Positions 1 to 9,071 are shown, counted from the stretch's first letter. The stretch is 64,000 bases of DNA from Paenibacillus uliginis N3/975 (GCF_900177425.1 NZ_LT840184.1:6302261-6366260), one strand, 5' to 3'. Program-made: numbers and translations. The notes: generated by a model from the sequence alone, not told the origin.

Positions 1-29
1 ACCGAAGTAAGATCGGTTTAACTCACTCG

Positions 30-47
30 TTGTTCAGTTTTCAAAGG
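30..47 (-). promoter_or_regulatory. boxA-like antitermination site of an rRNA leader
   Basis: On the minus strand this reads CCTTTGAAAACTGAACAA, the boxA-type motif found in Bacillus-group rRNA leaders just before the 16S gene. It lies downstream of two strong minus-strand promoters, so an rRNA operon should begin just beyond base 1. The 16S gene itself is not in the window. Confidence 0.75.
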
Positions 48-98
48 TCAACTTCTTCAGTGTTACCGGCGAATCTCGTTCGCATCAGCAACTCTTAT

Positions 99-127
99 AA
101 TATATCATCTTCTTTCGAAGTTTGCAA
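99..127 (-). promoter_or_regulatory. rRNA operon promoter P2
   Basis: Minus-strand -35 TTGCAA (122-127), a 17-base spacer and -10 TATATT (99-104). It is the promoter nearer to the boxA motif and resembles the P2 promoters of Bacillus rrn operons. Confidence 0.75.
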
Positions 128-197
128 GCTTTTTTTTCAAAAAGTTTTTCTTGTAGAAATGCTGTGATATATTATTCCGCTTGAAGCGGCAAGAAAT

Positions 198-227
198 AAT
201 ATACCACAACATAACTAACTAAGTCAA
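198..227 (-). promoter_or_regulatory. rRNA operon promoter P1
   Basis: Minus-strand -35 TTGACT (222-227), an 18-base spacer and -10 TATATT (198-203). It lies about 100 bases upstream of P2, the usual tandem arrangement. Its -35 starts only 10 bases after the stop codon of the HD-GYP gene. Confidence 0.7.
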
Positions 228-236
228 CATTTTTCG

Positions 237-1349
237 TCAAGAAATGACTTCTTCTATAAATAGTTGTCGCTGCTGCATGAGATTGATGATTTGACCGTCT
301 ATAGAAACCATCGGTCTAGTAGGATGCAGGTTGTCCGTAAACACGATCTCACCCACTTCATTATTGCTTAGGCGGACCTTAGTGCCGTTATGAAAAGACG
401 TAACTTTATTAATAAAGGTTTGAACTATCATTGGATCCAGTTTGCCGAAGGCCTCCAGTTGAATCTGTTCCAAAACCGCATAGGGCGACTGCGCTCCCCG
501 GTAGAACTTATCCAGTGTCATAGCGTGAAAAATATCCGCGACCGCCACGATACGGGCATATATATGAATCTTTGTACCGTCGAGCTTCAGTGGGTACCCT
601 GAACCGTCTACTTTTTCATGATGCTGAAGAGCTGCTAATCGAACACCTTCATTCACAGCAGCTACATTTTTTAATATCTGATAACCGTAAGTGGTATGAC
701 GGCGCATTTCCTCACTCTCTTCAGACGTTAGCTTGGACGGTTTGTTCAATAGAAGAGGATCTATCTTTGCATTTCCGATATCATGCAGCAATCCAGCAAA
801 GGCGACTTGGAGCCAATCCTTTTGTGGAAGCCCAATCCACCGGGCCAGCTTATACGATGATAGAGCACACAATACTGCATTGTGATATCTGTACTCATGT
901 CGGCTTGTCATACGCGGCGAGAATTTCAGGAGATGATAATCTTCTTGATGCTTCAAAAGAGCTTCCATCTGATTGCGAACTTCATACATCCGTAGCTCCC
1001 CTGTATGAGCCGATTGATAGCAGCTTTTTACTAACGTGAGCGTTTTATCATATTCCTCGTGTAAAGGCTGGTCTTTTCTGGCCCCAGCTTCATCAGTTCC
1101 TGCATTTGCGGCTATGTCCGAAAATATAAGCGAGGGCTTCTGCCCGGCTGTTTTAATTGTCGGAATCTTTGTAGTGTCCCCATCTGGGCCCTCAATATTT
1201 ACTTGCTGCACCAAAAAGGCTTTTAACACGTCCAAATCTCTGGGTAGTAGAACTTTTCCTTTTTGAAGCAAAAGGCCGCCAAGAGGCGTATGAACATCTT
1301 GAGTCAATTTAACACCGGCTTGTAATTCACTAACGGATCTGATCGTCAT
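237..1349 (-). CDS. HD-GYP domain protein, probable cyclic-di-GMP phosphodiesterase
   Basis: The C-terminal half carries the HD-GYP signature: LLHDIGN holds the HD metal ligands, and HHEKVDGSGYP is the HHE...GYP segment. Such enzymes usually cleave cyclic di-GMP to pGpG or GMP in the cytoplasm. The N-terminal half is a less conserved regulatory region, and the last part after the HD domain looks like a small beta-rich tail. An upstream ATG at 1364 is in frame, but it overlaps the GGAGAGG ribosome site, which is spaced 6 bases from the ATG at 1349; that start is preferred (370 residues). The gene follows gyrA on the same strand and precedes the rRNA promoters. Activity is inferred; only the motif is seen. 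Confidence 0.85.
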   Translation of the reverse strand: MTIRSVSELQAGVKLTQDVHTPLGGLLLQKGKVLLPRDLDVLKAFLVQQVNIEGPDGDTTKIPTIKTAGQKPSLIFSDIAANAGTDEAGARKDQPLHEEYDKTLTLVKSCYQSAHTGELRMYEVRNQMEALLKHQEDYHLLKFSPRMTSRHEYRYHNAVLCALSSYKLARWIGLPQKDWLQVAFAGLLHDIGNAKIDPLLLNKPSKLTSEESEEMRRHTTYGYQILKNVAAVNEGVRLAALQHHEKVDGSGYPLKLDGTKIHIYARIVAVADIFHAMTLDKFYRGAQSPYAVLEQIQLEAFGKLDPMIVQTFINKVTSFHNGTKVRLSNNEVGEIVFTDNLHPTRPMVSIDGQIINLMQQRQLFIEEVIS

Positions 1350-1544
1350 GATCAACCTCTCCATCTATTCTGTTAGCTGGTTTTTTGCCTATCGGCAGCC
1401 AATTTCACCTTATTTTAATCAACATTATAGTACTACTTCCTCAGCCTGTCCAAGACTAATTACCTGTATATGTATTTTTTAGTATTAACACTTGCTTCAT
1501 CGTGAATAGTTCTTTGTTATCAAGTTGTATCGCTACACACATTT

Positions 1545-1582
1545 AAAAAGAGCATGAATGCGTAATGCATCCATGCTCTCTT
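1545..1582 (-). terminator. gyrA terminator
   Basis: On the minus strand an AGAGCATG-type stem closes over a short loop and is followed by a T run (plus-strand A run at 1545-1549). It lies directly after the gyrA stop. Confidence 0.8.
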
Positions 1583-1589
1583 CATTTAT

Positions 1590-4094
1590 TTATTCCTCAG
1601 ATGACGGTTCTGACGTCTCTTCGCCTTCTCCGCCGTCTTCGCCTTCAACTTCATCTGCATTGTCAGGTTCCTCGCTCTTATCAGCGCGGCATACCGTTGC
1701 TACAGCATCATCCTCACGGATATTAATCAATTTGACACCCTGCGCATAGCGTCCCATGGTTGATATACCTTCCATGCTGGTACGTATAATCGTACCGCTG
1801 GCCGTAATAATCATCAAGTCCTCTTCAGATTTCACGACTTTCAGGCCGACGACAGGACCGTTCTTGTCGGTGACATTGATCGTTTTGATCCCTTTACCAC
1901 CACGAGTCTGAGAACGGTAATCGCCTGCAGGTGTCCTTTTACCATAACCCTTGGAAGTTACGATCAGGATATCCAAATCATGGTCCACAACATCCATACC
2001 GATTACGGTATCATCCTCATCCAGTGTAATACCCTTAACCCCTGTAGCGCTCCGTCCCATGGATCGTACGTCACTTTCCTTGAATCGGATGGACATACCT
2101 TGAGCTGTACCTATGATGATCTCTTGCTGTCCATCAGTCAGCTTCACTTCGATCAAGGAATCGTCCTCACGCAGATTAATGGCGATCAAACCACCTTTGC
2201 GGATATTAACGTAATCCTCCAGCGGTGTTTTCTTAACGACACCCTGGCAGGTCGCAAAGAACAGGTAATTATCGCTCTCAAAGCTCTCTACCGGAATAAC
2301 CGCATTGACCGTTTCTCCCTGTTCGATCTGAATCAGGTTGATAATCGGTGTACCGCGAGCCGTCCGGCTGAGTTCTGGTATCTCGTAAGCCTTCAACCGG
2401 TACGCCTTACCTTTGTCCGTAAAGAACATCAAGTAATGGTGTGAGTTAGTTACGAAGAGATGTTCAACAAAATCCTCACTCTTCGTATCCATCCCCACAA
2501 CACCCCGTCCGCCCCGCTTCTGACTGCGGTACGTATTGGCCGGCAGACGCTTGATATAACCGGTATGGGTAATCGTGATGATGACTTCCTCACGAGGAAT
2601 AAGATCCTCGTCCAGAATGCTATCTTCACCCACGGTAATCTCCGTACGGCGTTCATCGTTAAAGCGCTCTTTGATCTCTTGGAGCTCTTCGCTGATGATT
2701 TGCAGAATGAGATGCTCATTAGCAAGAATTTCACGTAGCTCCGCAATTTTCTTCATAAGCTCCTGGTATTCGTTCTCGATCTTCTCGCGTTCCAGACCTG
2801 TCAGGCGCTGAAGGCGCATGTCCAGAATAGCTTGAGCTTGCTCATTGCTGAGACCAAATCGTTCGATCAAGCCTTCTCGGGCTGCTTCTGTCGTCTGTGA
2901 AGCACGAATGAGGGCAATGACTTCATCCAGATGATCCAGAGCGATTCGCAAACCTTCGAGAATATGAGCACGGGCCTCCGCTTTTTTGAGTTCAAACTCA
3001 GTCCGGCGGCGGATAACCGTAACCTGGTGTTCGAGATAGTAATACAGCATATCGCGCAGATTCAGTATTTTAGGCTCGTTATTTACGATCGCGAGCATGT
3101 TAATACCAAAATTGGACTGCATCGAAGTGTGCTTATACAAGTTATTCAGCACGACATTCGGATTAACATCACGTCGCAGCTCAATAACGATACGCATACC
3201 GTTACGATCAGATTCATCCCGCAAGTCGGTGATGCCGTCAATCCGCTTGTCGCGAACGAGCTCGGCAATTTTCTCAACCAGGCGTGCTTTGTTAACCTGA
3301 TATGGAATCTCGTGTACTACGATTCTAGCCTTGTTATTGTTCTCTTCGATCGTCGCTTTAGCACGCATCGTTACAGAACCACGGCCAGTCTGATACGCTT
3401 GACGGATACCCGCTCGTCCGATGATATAACCTGAAGTCGGGAAGTCCGGTCCCTGGATATAATCCATTAGCTCCATAGACGTAATATCCGGATTCTGAAT
3501 AAGCGCCTGGACACCGTCTATAACTTCTCCAAGATTATGAGGCGGAATATTGGTCGCCATACCGACCGCAATACCAGATACACCGTTTACGAGCAAGTTT
3601 GGGTAACGTGCCGGCAGAACAACAGGCTCCTGCTCCTCACCATCATAGTTAGGAATAAAATCAATCGTCTCTTTATTGATATCACGCAGCATTTCCATGG
3701 CAACTTTAGATAAACGGGCTTCCGTATACCGCATGGCTGCCGCCATATCACCGTCAATGGACCCGAAGTTACCATGCCCATCGACAAGCATATAACGCAT
3801 GGAGAAGTCCTGTGCCATCCGTACCATCGACTCATAAACGGCCGAATCACCATGCGGATGATATTTACCGATAACTTCGCCGACGATTCTTGCAGATTTC
3901 TTGTGTGGTTTATCCGGGGCCATTCCAAGTTCGGACATCGCATACAAGATACGACGGTGAACTGGCTTCAATCCGTCCCGCACATCCGGCAGAGCCCGGC
4001 TTACAATGATACTCATCGCATAATCCATAAAGGATTCGCGCATCTCCGTACCAATGTCCCGATCTTTGATTTGGGAGAAATTTTCTTCCGCCAT
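1590..4094 (-). CDS. gyrA: DNA gyrase subunit A
   Basis: Subunit A of DNA gyrase, the ATP-dependent type II topoisomerase that introduces negative supercoils as an A2B2 tetramer with GyrB. The 834 residues match the family. The breakage-reunion domain fills the first half, with the catalytic tyrosine at about Tyr123 (MRYTEAR). The quinolone-determining positions are Ser84 and Glu88 (HGDSAVYE), the residues usual in susceptible Bacillus. The GyrA-box (QKRGGRG) marks the start of the C-terminal beta-pinwheel that wraps DNA, and the tail is acidic. The ATG follows an AGGAGG-type ribosome site. Unlike in Bacillus subtilis, gyrB is not directly upstream: a plus-strand ATP-grasp gene lies between. 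The leader is about 260 bases if the promoter at 4363-4391 is used. Confidence 0.98.
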   Translation of the reverse strand: MAEENFSQIKDRDIGTEMRESFMDYAMSIIVSRALPDVRDGLKPVHRRILYAMSELGMAPDKPHKKSARIVGEVIGKYHPHGDSAVYESMVRMAQDFSMRYMLVDGHGNFGSIDGDMAAAMRYTEARLSKVAMEMLRDINKETIDFIPNYDGEEQEPVVLPARYPNLLVNGVSGIAVGMATNIPPHNLGEVIDGVQALIQNPDITSMELMDYIQGPDFPTSGYIIGRAGIRQAYQTGRGSVTMRAKATIEENNNKARIVVHEIPYQVNKARLVEKIAELVRDKRIDGITDLRDESDRNGMRIVIELRRDVNPNVVLNNLYKHTSMQSNFGINMLAIVNNEPKILNLRDMLYYYLEHQVTVIRRRTEFELKKAEARAHILEGLRIALDHLDEVIALIRASQTTEAAREGLIERFGLSNEQAQAILDMRLQRLTGLEREKIENEYQELMKKIAELREILANEHLILQIISEELQEIKERFNDERRTEITVGEDSILDEDLIPREEVIITITHTGYIKRLPANTYRSQKRGGRGVVGMDTKSEDFVEHLFVTNSHHYLMFFTDKGKAYRLKAYEIPELSRTARGTPIINLIQIEQGETVNAVIPVESFESDNYLFFATCQGVVKKTPLEDYVNIRKGGLIAINLREDDSLIEVKLTDGQQEIIIGTAQGMSIRFKESDVRSMGRSATGVKGITLDEDDTVIGMDVVDHDLDILIVTSKGYGKRTPAGDYRSQTRGGKGIKTINVTDKNGPVVGLKVVKSEEDLMIITASGTIIRTSMEGISTMGRYAQGVKLINIREDDAVATVCRADKSEEPDNADEVEGEDGGEGEETSEPSSEE

Positions 4095-4232
4095 GCTGGA
4101 CCTCCTTCATTTTCCTATCAACCGTGCCTAGATCTATGTGAAAAAAGCAGAATAGTGAACAACGATGCAAATCCATTAATCTTAATTATATTACTTTCAC
4201 AAAAGGAGCACAATTAAACGTCGCTTGATCAC

Positions 4233-4315
4233 GCGCCGTGAAACTGTATATTTTGCCCGGAACTAGGGAAACGCCCTGTCCTCGGCGCTAATTTTCACAT
4301 ACAATGCAGGGCAAA
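4233..4315 (-). other. Possible structured leader of gyrA with crossing complementary segments
   Basis: Two perfect inverted pairs interlock. GCGCCG (4233-4238) pairs with CGGCGC (4283-4288), and TTTGCCC (4252-4258) pairs with GGGCAAA (4309-4315). Because they cross, the RNA would form either a pseudoknot or two alternative hairpins. The segment lies between a candidate gyrA promoter and the gyrA start. It matches no riboswitch class that I recognise. It could equally belong to a plus-strand transcript for the ATP-grasp gene. Confidence 0.35.
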
Positions 4316-4362
4316 GGATCTCGGAAATCATGATAAACAAATACAAATCTTCACATCTTTAT

Positions 4363-4391
4363 ATTATACCATTGTTTGCTTTCCTTGTCCT
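4363..4391 (-). promoter_or_regulatory. Candidate gyrA promoter
   Basis: Minus-strand -10 TATAAT (4363-4368), a 17-base spacer and a weak -35 AGGACA (4386-4391). The strong -10 supports it; the -35 matches four of six consensus bases. Confidence 0.45.
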
Positions 4392-4489
4392 ATGTTTTCA
4401 GGACACGGCAGCGTGTCCCCATGATTTCTGACATAAATAATATATCCTATCAACCTTATTAAAAACGAAACCGGAAAGGATGAAAATGG

Positions 4490-5290
4490 TTGACTGTACA
4501 ACGCGTTTCAAGCAAATGGACAAAAACGAAAAACATCCTTAAAAACAAAGGACTCGCCTCTTATGTGCCGGCTACCCGCCTATACTCGTTCGATGCACTT
4601 GAACAAATGCTCGAGACGCATACTCTCGTCTATATTAAGCCGGACCGGGGAACCTATGGCAATGGCGTTATGTGTGTTGAGCTGATCCATACCGAGGAAC
4701 CGGACAGTTCCGATAGTACACAATCGTATGAGCTCCGCTATGATACCACAACCGAGCATTACACAACGCTGGAACAGCTCCACAACACAATTACACACCT
4801 CTGTCATGGCAAAGAATATCTAATTCAACAGGGCATCCGGTTGCTGCAACACAACGGCCGTGCCTTCGACCTGCGGGTACTCGTACAGAAAAATCCTTTT
4901 GGCAGATGGGAAAGCACGGGCATCGTCGGCCGGGTTGCCGCTCAACATAAAATTGTGACAAATCATCATGGCGGCGGGAGCATCCAACACTTCAAAAAAC
5001 TGATGACTGAACATATGACATCGTTTGAAGCTGACAATATCCGTAAAGAGTTGAAGGACCTCGGTATCAACGTTGCTTCACAGCTACAGAGGTCTTACCC
5101 CAATTTGAAGGAAATTGGTCTCGATGTGGCCATAGATTCCAGGTGGAGCATTTGGATATTGGAAGTGAACACTAAACCAGCCTTGTACCCGTTCAAGAAA
5201 TTTTTCAAAGATCAAAGCATATACCAAAAGGTAAAAAAATACGCTAATGCTTACGGAAGAAGCACCTCCAGCAAGAAGAAAGCGACCTAG
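4490..5290 (+). CDS. YheC/YheD-like ATP-grasp protein
   Basis: ATP-grasp family protein of the YheC/YheD type, whose named members in Bacillus are linked to the spore coat; the substrate is not known. The ATP-binding lobe has YIKPDRGTYGNGVM (about residues 47-60), and the metal-binding end is WILEVNTKPALYPF near residue 225. The length of 266 residues is shorter than the 360-450 of full YheC/YheD, so an N-terminal domain is missing. The start is a TTG (4490) behind GGAAAGGA. It sits alone on the plus strand between gyrB and gyrA, with its own terminator (5353-5394), and is transcribed against the direction of replication. Family assignment is firm; a role in sporulation is inferred. Confidence 0.8.
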   Translation: MTVQRVSSKWTKTKNILKNKGLASYVPATRLYSFDALEQMLETHTLVYIKPDRGTYGNGVMCVELIHTEEPDSSDSTQSYELRYDTTTEHYTTLEQLHNTITHLCHGKEYLIQQGIRLLQHNGRAFDLRVLVQKNPFGRWESTGIVGRVAAQHKIVTNHHGGGSIQHFKKLMTEHMTSFEADNIRKELKDLGINVASQLQRSYPNLKEIGLDVAIDSRWSIWILEVNTKPALYPFKKFFKDQSIYQKVKKYANAYGRSTSSKKKAT

Positions 5291-5320
5291 CCGAGTTCAC
5301 TTGCGGCTCCTCCAGTGAAT

Positions 5321-5350
5321 AAAAAAGCGTGCAGAAACTCTGCACGCTTT
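5321..5350 (-). terminator. gyrB terminator
   Basis: The stem AAAGCGTGCA/TGCACGCTTT encloses gaaactc. Reading on the minus strand it ends in a run of T (plus-strand A run at 5321-5326), so it fits gyrB. Confidence 0.8.
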
Positions 5351-5352
5351 GA

Positions 5353-5394
5353 AAGGACGGCGATGTCTTATAGCATCGTGGTCCTTTTTCTATT
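5353..5394 (+). terminator. Terminator of the ATP-grasp gene
   Basis: The stem AAGGACnnCGATG/CATCGnnGTCCTT is followed by TTTTTC on the plus strand. It lies back to back with the gyrB terminator between convergent genes. Confidence 0.75.
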
Positions 5395-5450
5395 TCATTT
5401 TGGAAACAGTGTTTCAGGTTAAAATGCACTCATTCTGGTTAAAGACTTGA

Positions 5451-7361
5451 TTACACATCAAGGTTACGAACGAGCTTCGCATGCTCCTGAATAAAATCAC
5501 GACGCGGTTCTACATTATCGCCCATTAGCGTGTCAAAAATGCTGTCTGCCAAAATAGCGTCCTCGATCGTTACTTGCAGCATGGTGCGGCTTTCCGGGTC
5601 CATCGTTGTCTCCCACAGCTGTGATGCGTTCATCTCGCCGAGACCTTTATAACGCTGAACGTTAAATTTCGCATTCTCGCCGAATTCCTTGATGATCTCA
5701 TCGCGTTCCTTCTCTGTCCCTGCGTAACGGATCACCTTGTTGCGCTCCACTTTAAAGAGTGGTGGCTGGGCGATATATACAAACCCTGCTTCCACGATCT
5801 TCCGCATATACCGGTAGAAGAATGTCAGCAGCAACGTACGAATATGCGCACCGTCAACATCGGCATCGGTCATAATAATGACCTTGTGATACCGGGCCTT
5901 GCTTAAATCAAAGTCGTCACCAATACTGGTACCCAGCGCTGTAATAATTGCCCGGATCTCTGCGTTGGACAAAATGCGGTCAAGCCGCGCCTTCTCTACA
6001 TTCAGAATCTTACCTCGCAATGGCAGAATCGCCTGGAAATGACGATCACGGCCCTGTTTAGCAGAACCGCCGGCGGAATCACCTTCGACGATATACAGCT
6101 CACTGATGGATGCATCCTTGGAGGAGCAGTCCGCCAGCTTGCCCGGAAGGGCACTGACTTCAAGCGCGCTCTTACGGCGTGTCATCTCGCGCGCCTTGCG
6201 TGCTGCTTCACGGGCACGGGAGGCAGATAGCCCCTTTTCCAGAATGCGGCGGGAAACAGAAGGATTCTCTTGCAGGAACTCCTGTAGCTTCTCTGCGAAC
6301 AAGGATTCCACAATTCCGCGGACTTCACTGTTGCCAAGCTTCGTCTTCGTTTGGCCTTCAAACTGCGGTTCCGGAATTTTAACTGAGATAATCGCAGTCA
6401 AGCCTTCACGGACGTCGTCGCCCGTCAGATTGGAGCTGTTGTCTTTGATCATGCCTGTTTTGCGGGCATAGTCATTTATGATACGGGTCAGCGCACTCTT
6501 GAAACCCGATTCGTGCGTACCGCCCTCATGGGTATTAATATTGTTCGCAAAGGAATAAATGTTCTCCGTATAGCTGTCGTTATACTGGAGGGACACTTCT
6601 ACCTGGATACTGTCACGGGATCCTTCAACGTAGATCGGCTCCTCATGAAGAGCTTCCTTCTTCTCGTTCAAGTACTTGACGTATTCAATGATCCCGCCTT
6701 CGTATTTGAAATAGTTAGAAGCACCTGTACGTTCATCGGTTAGGGTAAGCGCAATGCCTTTGTTCAGGAAGGCTAGTTCCCGAACCCGGGTAAGCAGCGT
6801 ATTGTAATCATACTCTGTCGTTTCCGTGAAAATTTCCGGATCCGGCAGGAAGGTTACAGTCGTACCGTGATCATCGGTTTCTCCGACAACTTTAATATCG
6901 TATTGTGGAACACCACGTTGGTATTCCTGTTGATAGATCTGTCCGTCACGTCTAACCTGAACGACGACTTTGCTAGACAGTGCATTAACGACGGAAACGC
7001 CGACACCGTGGAGACCACCAGAAACCTTGTATCCTCCGCCGCCAAACTTACCGCCAGCATGGAGTACGGTCATAACAACTTCAAGCGTTGATTTTTTCAG
7101 TTTCGCGTTTTCACCGACCGGAATCCCCCGCCCGTTATCGACAACCGTTACACTGTTATCCTGATGCACAACGATTTCAATATGGTCGCATATTCCCGCC
7201 ATTGCTTCATCGATACTATTGTCCACCACTTCCCACACCAAATGATGCAAACCCTTCGCACTAGTGGATCCGATGTACATACCCGGACGCTTCCGTACCG
7301 CTTCCAATCCTTCCAGTACCTGAATCTGATTCTCATCATAAGCTGGTTGATTCATAGACAT
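5451..7361 (-). CDS. gyrB: DNA gyrase subunit B
   Basis: ATPase subunit of DNA gyrase (636 residues, normal length). The N-terminal GHKL ATPase has EVVDNSIDEA with the catalytic glutamate and the DNGRGIPVG and GLHGVGVSVVNALS nucleotide loops. The TOPRIM domain has YIVEGDSAGG and, later, DADVDGAHI with the metal-binding acidic residues. The C-terminal end (RRDFIQEHAKLVRNLDV) is typical. ATG at 7361 follows AGGTGA; a second ATG two codons on is also possible. It lies 26 bases after remB in the origin cluster. GyrB pairs with GyrA, which is encoded 1.3 kb further downstream, past the plus-strand ATP-grasp gene. Confidence 0.98.
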   Translation of the reverse strand: MSMNQPAYDENQIQVLEGLEAVRKRPGMYIGSTSAKGLHHLVWEVVDNSIDEAMAGICDHIEIVVHQDNSVTVVDNGRGIPVGENAKLKKSTLEVVMTVLHAGGKFGGGGYKVSGGLHGVGVSVVNALSSKVVVQVRRDGQIYQQEYQRGVPQYDIKVVGETDDHGTTVTFLPDPEIFTETTEYDYNTLLTRVRELAFLNKGIALTLTDERTGASNYFKYEGGIIEYVKYLNEKKEALHEEPIYVEGSRDSIQVEVSLQYNDSYTENIYSFANNINTHEGGTHESGFKSALTRIINDYARKTGMIKDNSSNLTGDDVREGLTAIISVKIPEPQFEGQTKTKLGNSEVRGIVESLFAEKLQEFLQENPSVSRRILEKGLSASRAREAARKAREMTRRKSALEVSALPGKLADCSSKDASISELYIVEGDSAGGSAKQGRDRHFQAILPLRGKILNVEKARLDRILSNAEIRAIITALGTSIGDDFDLSKARYHKVIIMTDADVDGAHIRTLLLTFFYRYMRKIVEAGFVYIAQPPLFKVERNKVIRYAGTEKERDEIIKEFGENAKFNVQRYKGLGEMNASQLWETTMDPESRTMLQVTIEDAILADSIFDTLMGDNVEPRRDFIQEHAKLVRNLDV

Positions 7362-7387
7362 GCTTTCACCTACTTCTACAGATTCTG

Positions 7388-7648
7388 TTATGCATAAGCA
7401 ACAAATATGTTTGCTCGTTTCTTCAGGGTTGCAGAAGAAATCGGGGAATAATACACGATGCTCTTCGTCACGACGATGGACTTGGGGTCCTCTTCGCCGA
7501 TATACTCAACTACCTTATGCTGCTGCGCATACGTGACAAACTGCTTGGAAATTTTCGAAGATTTCTCAATGGAAACATCAAAAATCCCAACCAGCTCTGA
7601 TGAACGGATAATCTTTTCTCCACCCAAATGAATATATATACGAATCAC
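7388..7648 (-). CDS. remB: Extracellular matrix regulator RemB (YaaB, DUF370)
   Basis: Small DUF370 protein found between recF and gyrB in Bacillus (YaaB/RemB), where it affects biofilm matrix genes. The body starts IYIHLGG and has the family's KSIVVT and YYSPISSATLKKRA segments. The start is unclear. The in-frame GTG at 7648 shares its first base with the AAGGAG ribosome site, and that site (7648-7653) sits exactly 8 bases from an ATA codon at 7639, where the family normally has its ATG (MYIHLG). Either the GTG or a rare AUA start is used. It is separated from the recF stop by only a few bases, so the two genes are probably cotranscribed. Confidence 0.85.
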   Translation of the reverse strand: MIRIYIHLGGEKIIRSSELVGIFDVSIEKSSKISKQFVTYAQQHKVVEYIGEEDPKSIVVTKSIVYYSPISSATLKKRANIFVAYA

Positions 7649-7651
7649 TCC

Positions 7652-8764
7652 TTAAGAGTCTACCTCTCCGCTATGGACATGAAAAATGCTGGCACCCTTC
7701 AATTTGTCGGTATTCAAACTTTCAATTCCCGTCGCCGTGATGAATGTCTGCACCTTCGTCTGGAATGTTTCAATCAGCTGAGTTTGACGATAGGGATCGA
7801 GTTCCGAGAGTACATCGTCTAAGAGCAGCACAGGGTATTCTCCGATTTCCTCCTGTATAAGCTCTATTTCCGCCAGTTTAAGAGACAGCGCGGTCGTCCG
7901 CTGCTGGCCCTGTGATCCGTACGTTTGCACTTCTTTGCCGTTTATATAAAAAGCCAGATCGTCTCGATGAGGACCTGCGAGAGTCATACCGCGCCGTATT
8001 TCCTGTTCTTTGATTTGTGATAATTTTATCATAAATGACTCAAATAAGACAGCTTCATCTTCTTCCTCCCCGTCCGCAAACGACGGAAGATACTGCAATC
8101 GCAGCTCTTCGATCCCATTTGTAATGCCCTGATGGATCGTCTCTGCCCACTTTTGCAGCTTTTTTATAAATTGTTTCCTCTTCTTGACGATTTTAACACC
8201 ATGCTCTACCAGCTGAATATTCCATACGTCCAGCATCGCCTGTTGTGAAGCATCTTTCCCCCACAGCGTCTTCAGCAAATTGTTACGCTGGAGCAGTACT
8301 TTCTGATACTGCTGCAGGTGGAACAAGTAGCTTGGGGTTACCTGTCCGATTTCCATGTCAAGAAACCGGCGGCGGACCCCCGGCGTTCCTTTGACGATCT
8401 CCAAATCTTCCGGCGCGAACATAACCACATTCAGCGATCCGATAAAATCACTCAGCTTCCGCTGCTCCAACCCATTGATCTTAGCCTTCTTCCCTTGTGA
8501 TGACAAGGACAGTTCCAACTTCAGAGCACCGTATTTCTTCTCCACTTCAGCCGATATATGTGAGCTGGCTGCTTCAAAAGAGATCAATTCCCGGTCTTTG
8601 GACGTGCGATGGCTTTTTGTCAACGCAAGAACGAACAGGGCTTCCACCAAATTGGTTTTGCCCTGTGCATTTTGTCCGATGATGAGATTTACGTCCCCGA
8701 AGGAGTCCAGCCGCAGTGATTCGTAGTTTCGGTAGTGAAGCAGGCTGATGTTATTAACAAACAA
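7652..8764 (-). CDS. recF: DNA replication and repair protein RecF
   Basis: SMC-like ATPase that acts with RecO and RecR to load RecA at gaps (370 residues, usual length). The Walker A motif is GQNAQGKTNL near residue 30, and near the C-terminus PVLLLDDVLSELDP holds the Walker B and D-loop. The start is TTG at 8764, behind GGGAGAGG with a 6-base gap. It belongs to the dnaA-dnaN-yaaA-recF-remB-gyrB cluster on the minus strand and ends beside the remB ribosome site. Confidence 0.97.
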   Translation of the reverse strand: MFVNNISLLHYRNYESLRLDSFGDVNLIIGQNAQGKTNLVEALFVLALTKSHRTSKDRELISFEAASSHISAEVEKKYGALKLELSLSSQGKKAKINGLEQRKLSDFIGSLNVVMFAPEDLEIVKGTPGVRRRFLDMEIGQVTPSYLFHLQQYQKVLLQRNNLLKTLWGKDASQQAMLDVWNIQLVEHGVKIVKKRKQFIKKLQKWAETIHQGITNGIEELRLQYLPSFADGEEEDEAVLFESFMIKLSQIKEQEIRRGMTLAGPHRDDLAFYINGKEVQTYGSQGQQRTTALSLKLAEIELIQEEIGEYPVLLLDDVLSELDPYRQTQLIETFQTKVQTFITATGIESLNTDKLKGASIFHVHSGEVDS

Positions 8765-8819
8765 ACTTATCCTCTCCCTCGTCTTCCGCTCTTACGCCAA
8801 GCGGCTGCGGGAGGCTGAT

Positions 8820-9035
8820 TTACTCCGCGGCTACCTGGAAGGTACCGCAGTCCTCCACCTGGATAATGTCGCCGGGATACAATTTGCGTCCGCGCCGCTC
8901 TTCCAACTCGTCATTGACCCGGACCGCGCCTTCTTGCAACACAGCCTTCGCCATGCCGCCTGTGGATACGCAATCTGCCAGCTTCAAAAACGAATCAAGC
9001 TTAATATATTCACTGTGGATAACGATTTGTTTCAT
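8820..9035 (-). CDS. yaaA: S4 domain RNA-binding protein YaaA
   Basis: A 71-residue S4-like protein, the YaaA seen between dnaN and recF across Bacillota and linked to ribosome assembly. The S4 fold is visible as IKLDSFLKLADCVSTGG, then EGAVRVNDELEERRGRKLYPGD. The ATG is at 9035, 36 bases after the dnaN stop. It is probably cotranscribed with dnaN and recF. Confidence 0.93.
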   Translation of the reverse strand: MKQIVIHSEYIKLDSFLKLADCVSTGGMAKAVLQEGAVRVNDELEERRGRKLYPGDIIQVEDCGTFQVAAE

Positions 9036-9071
9036 GATTTGTTCCTTTCATCCCGTAGCCTGGGGATAACT

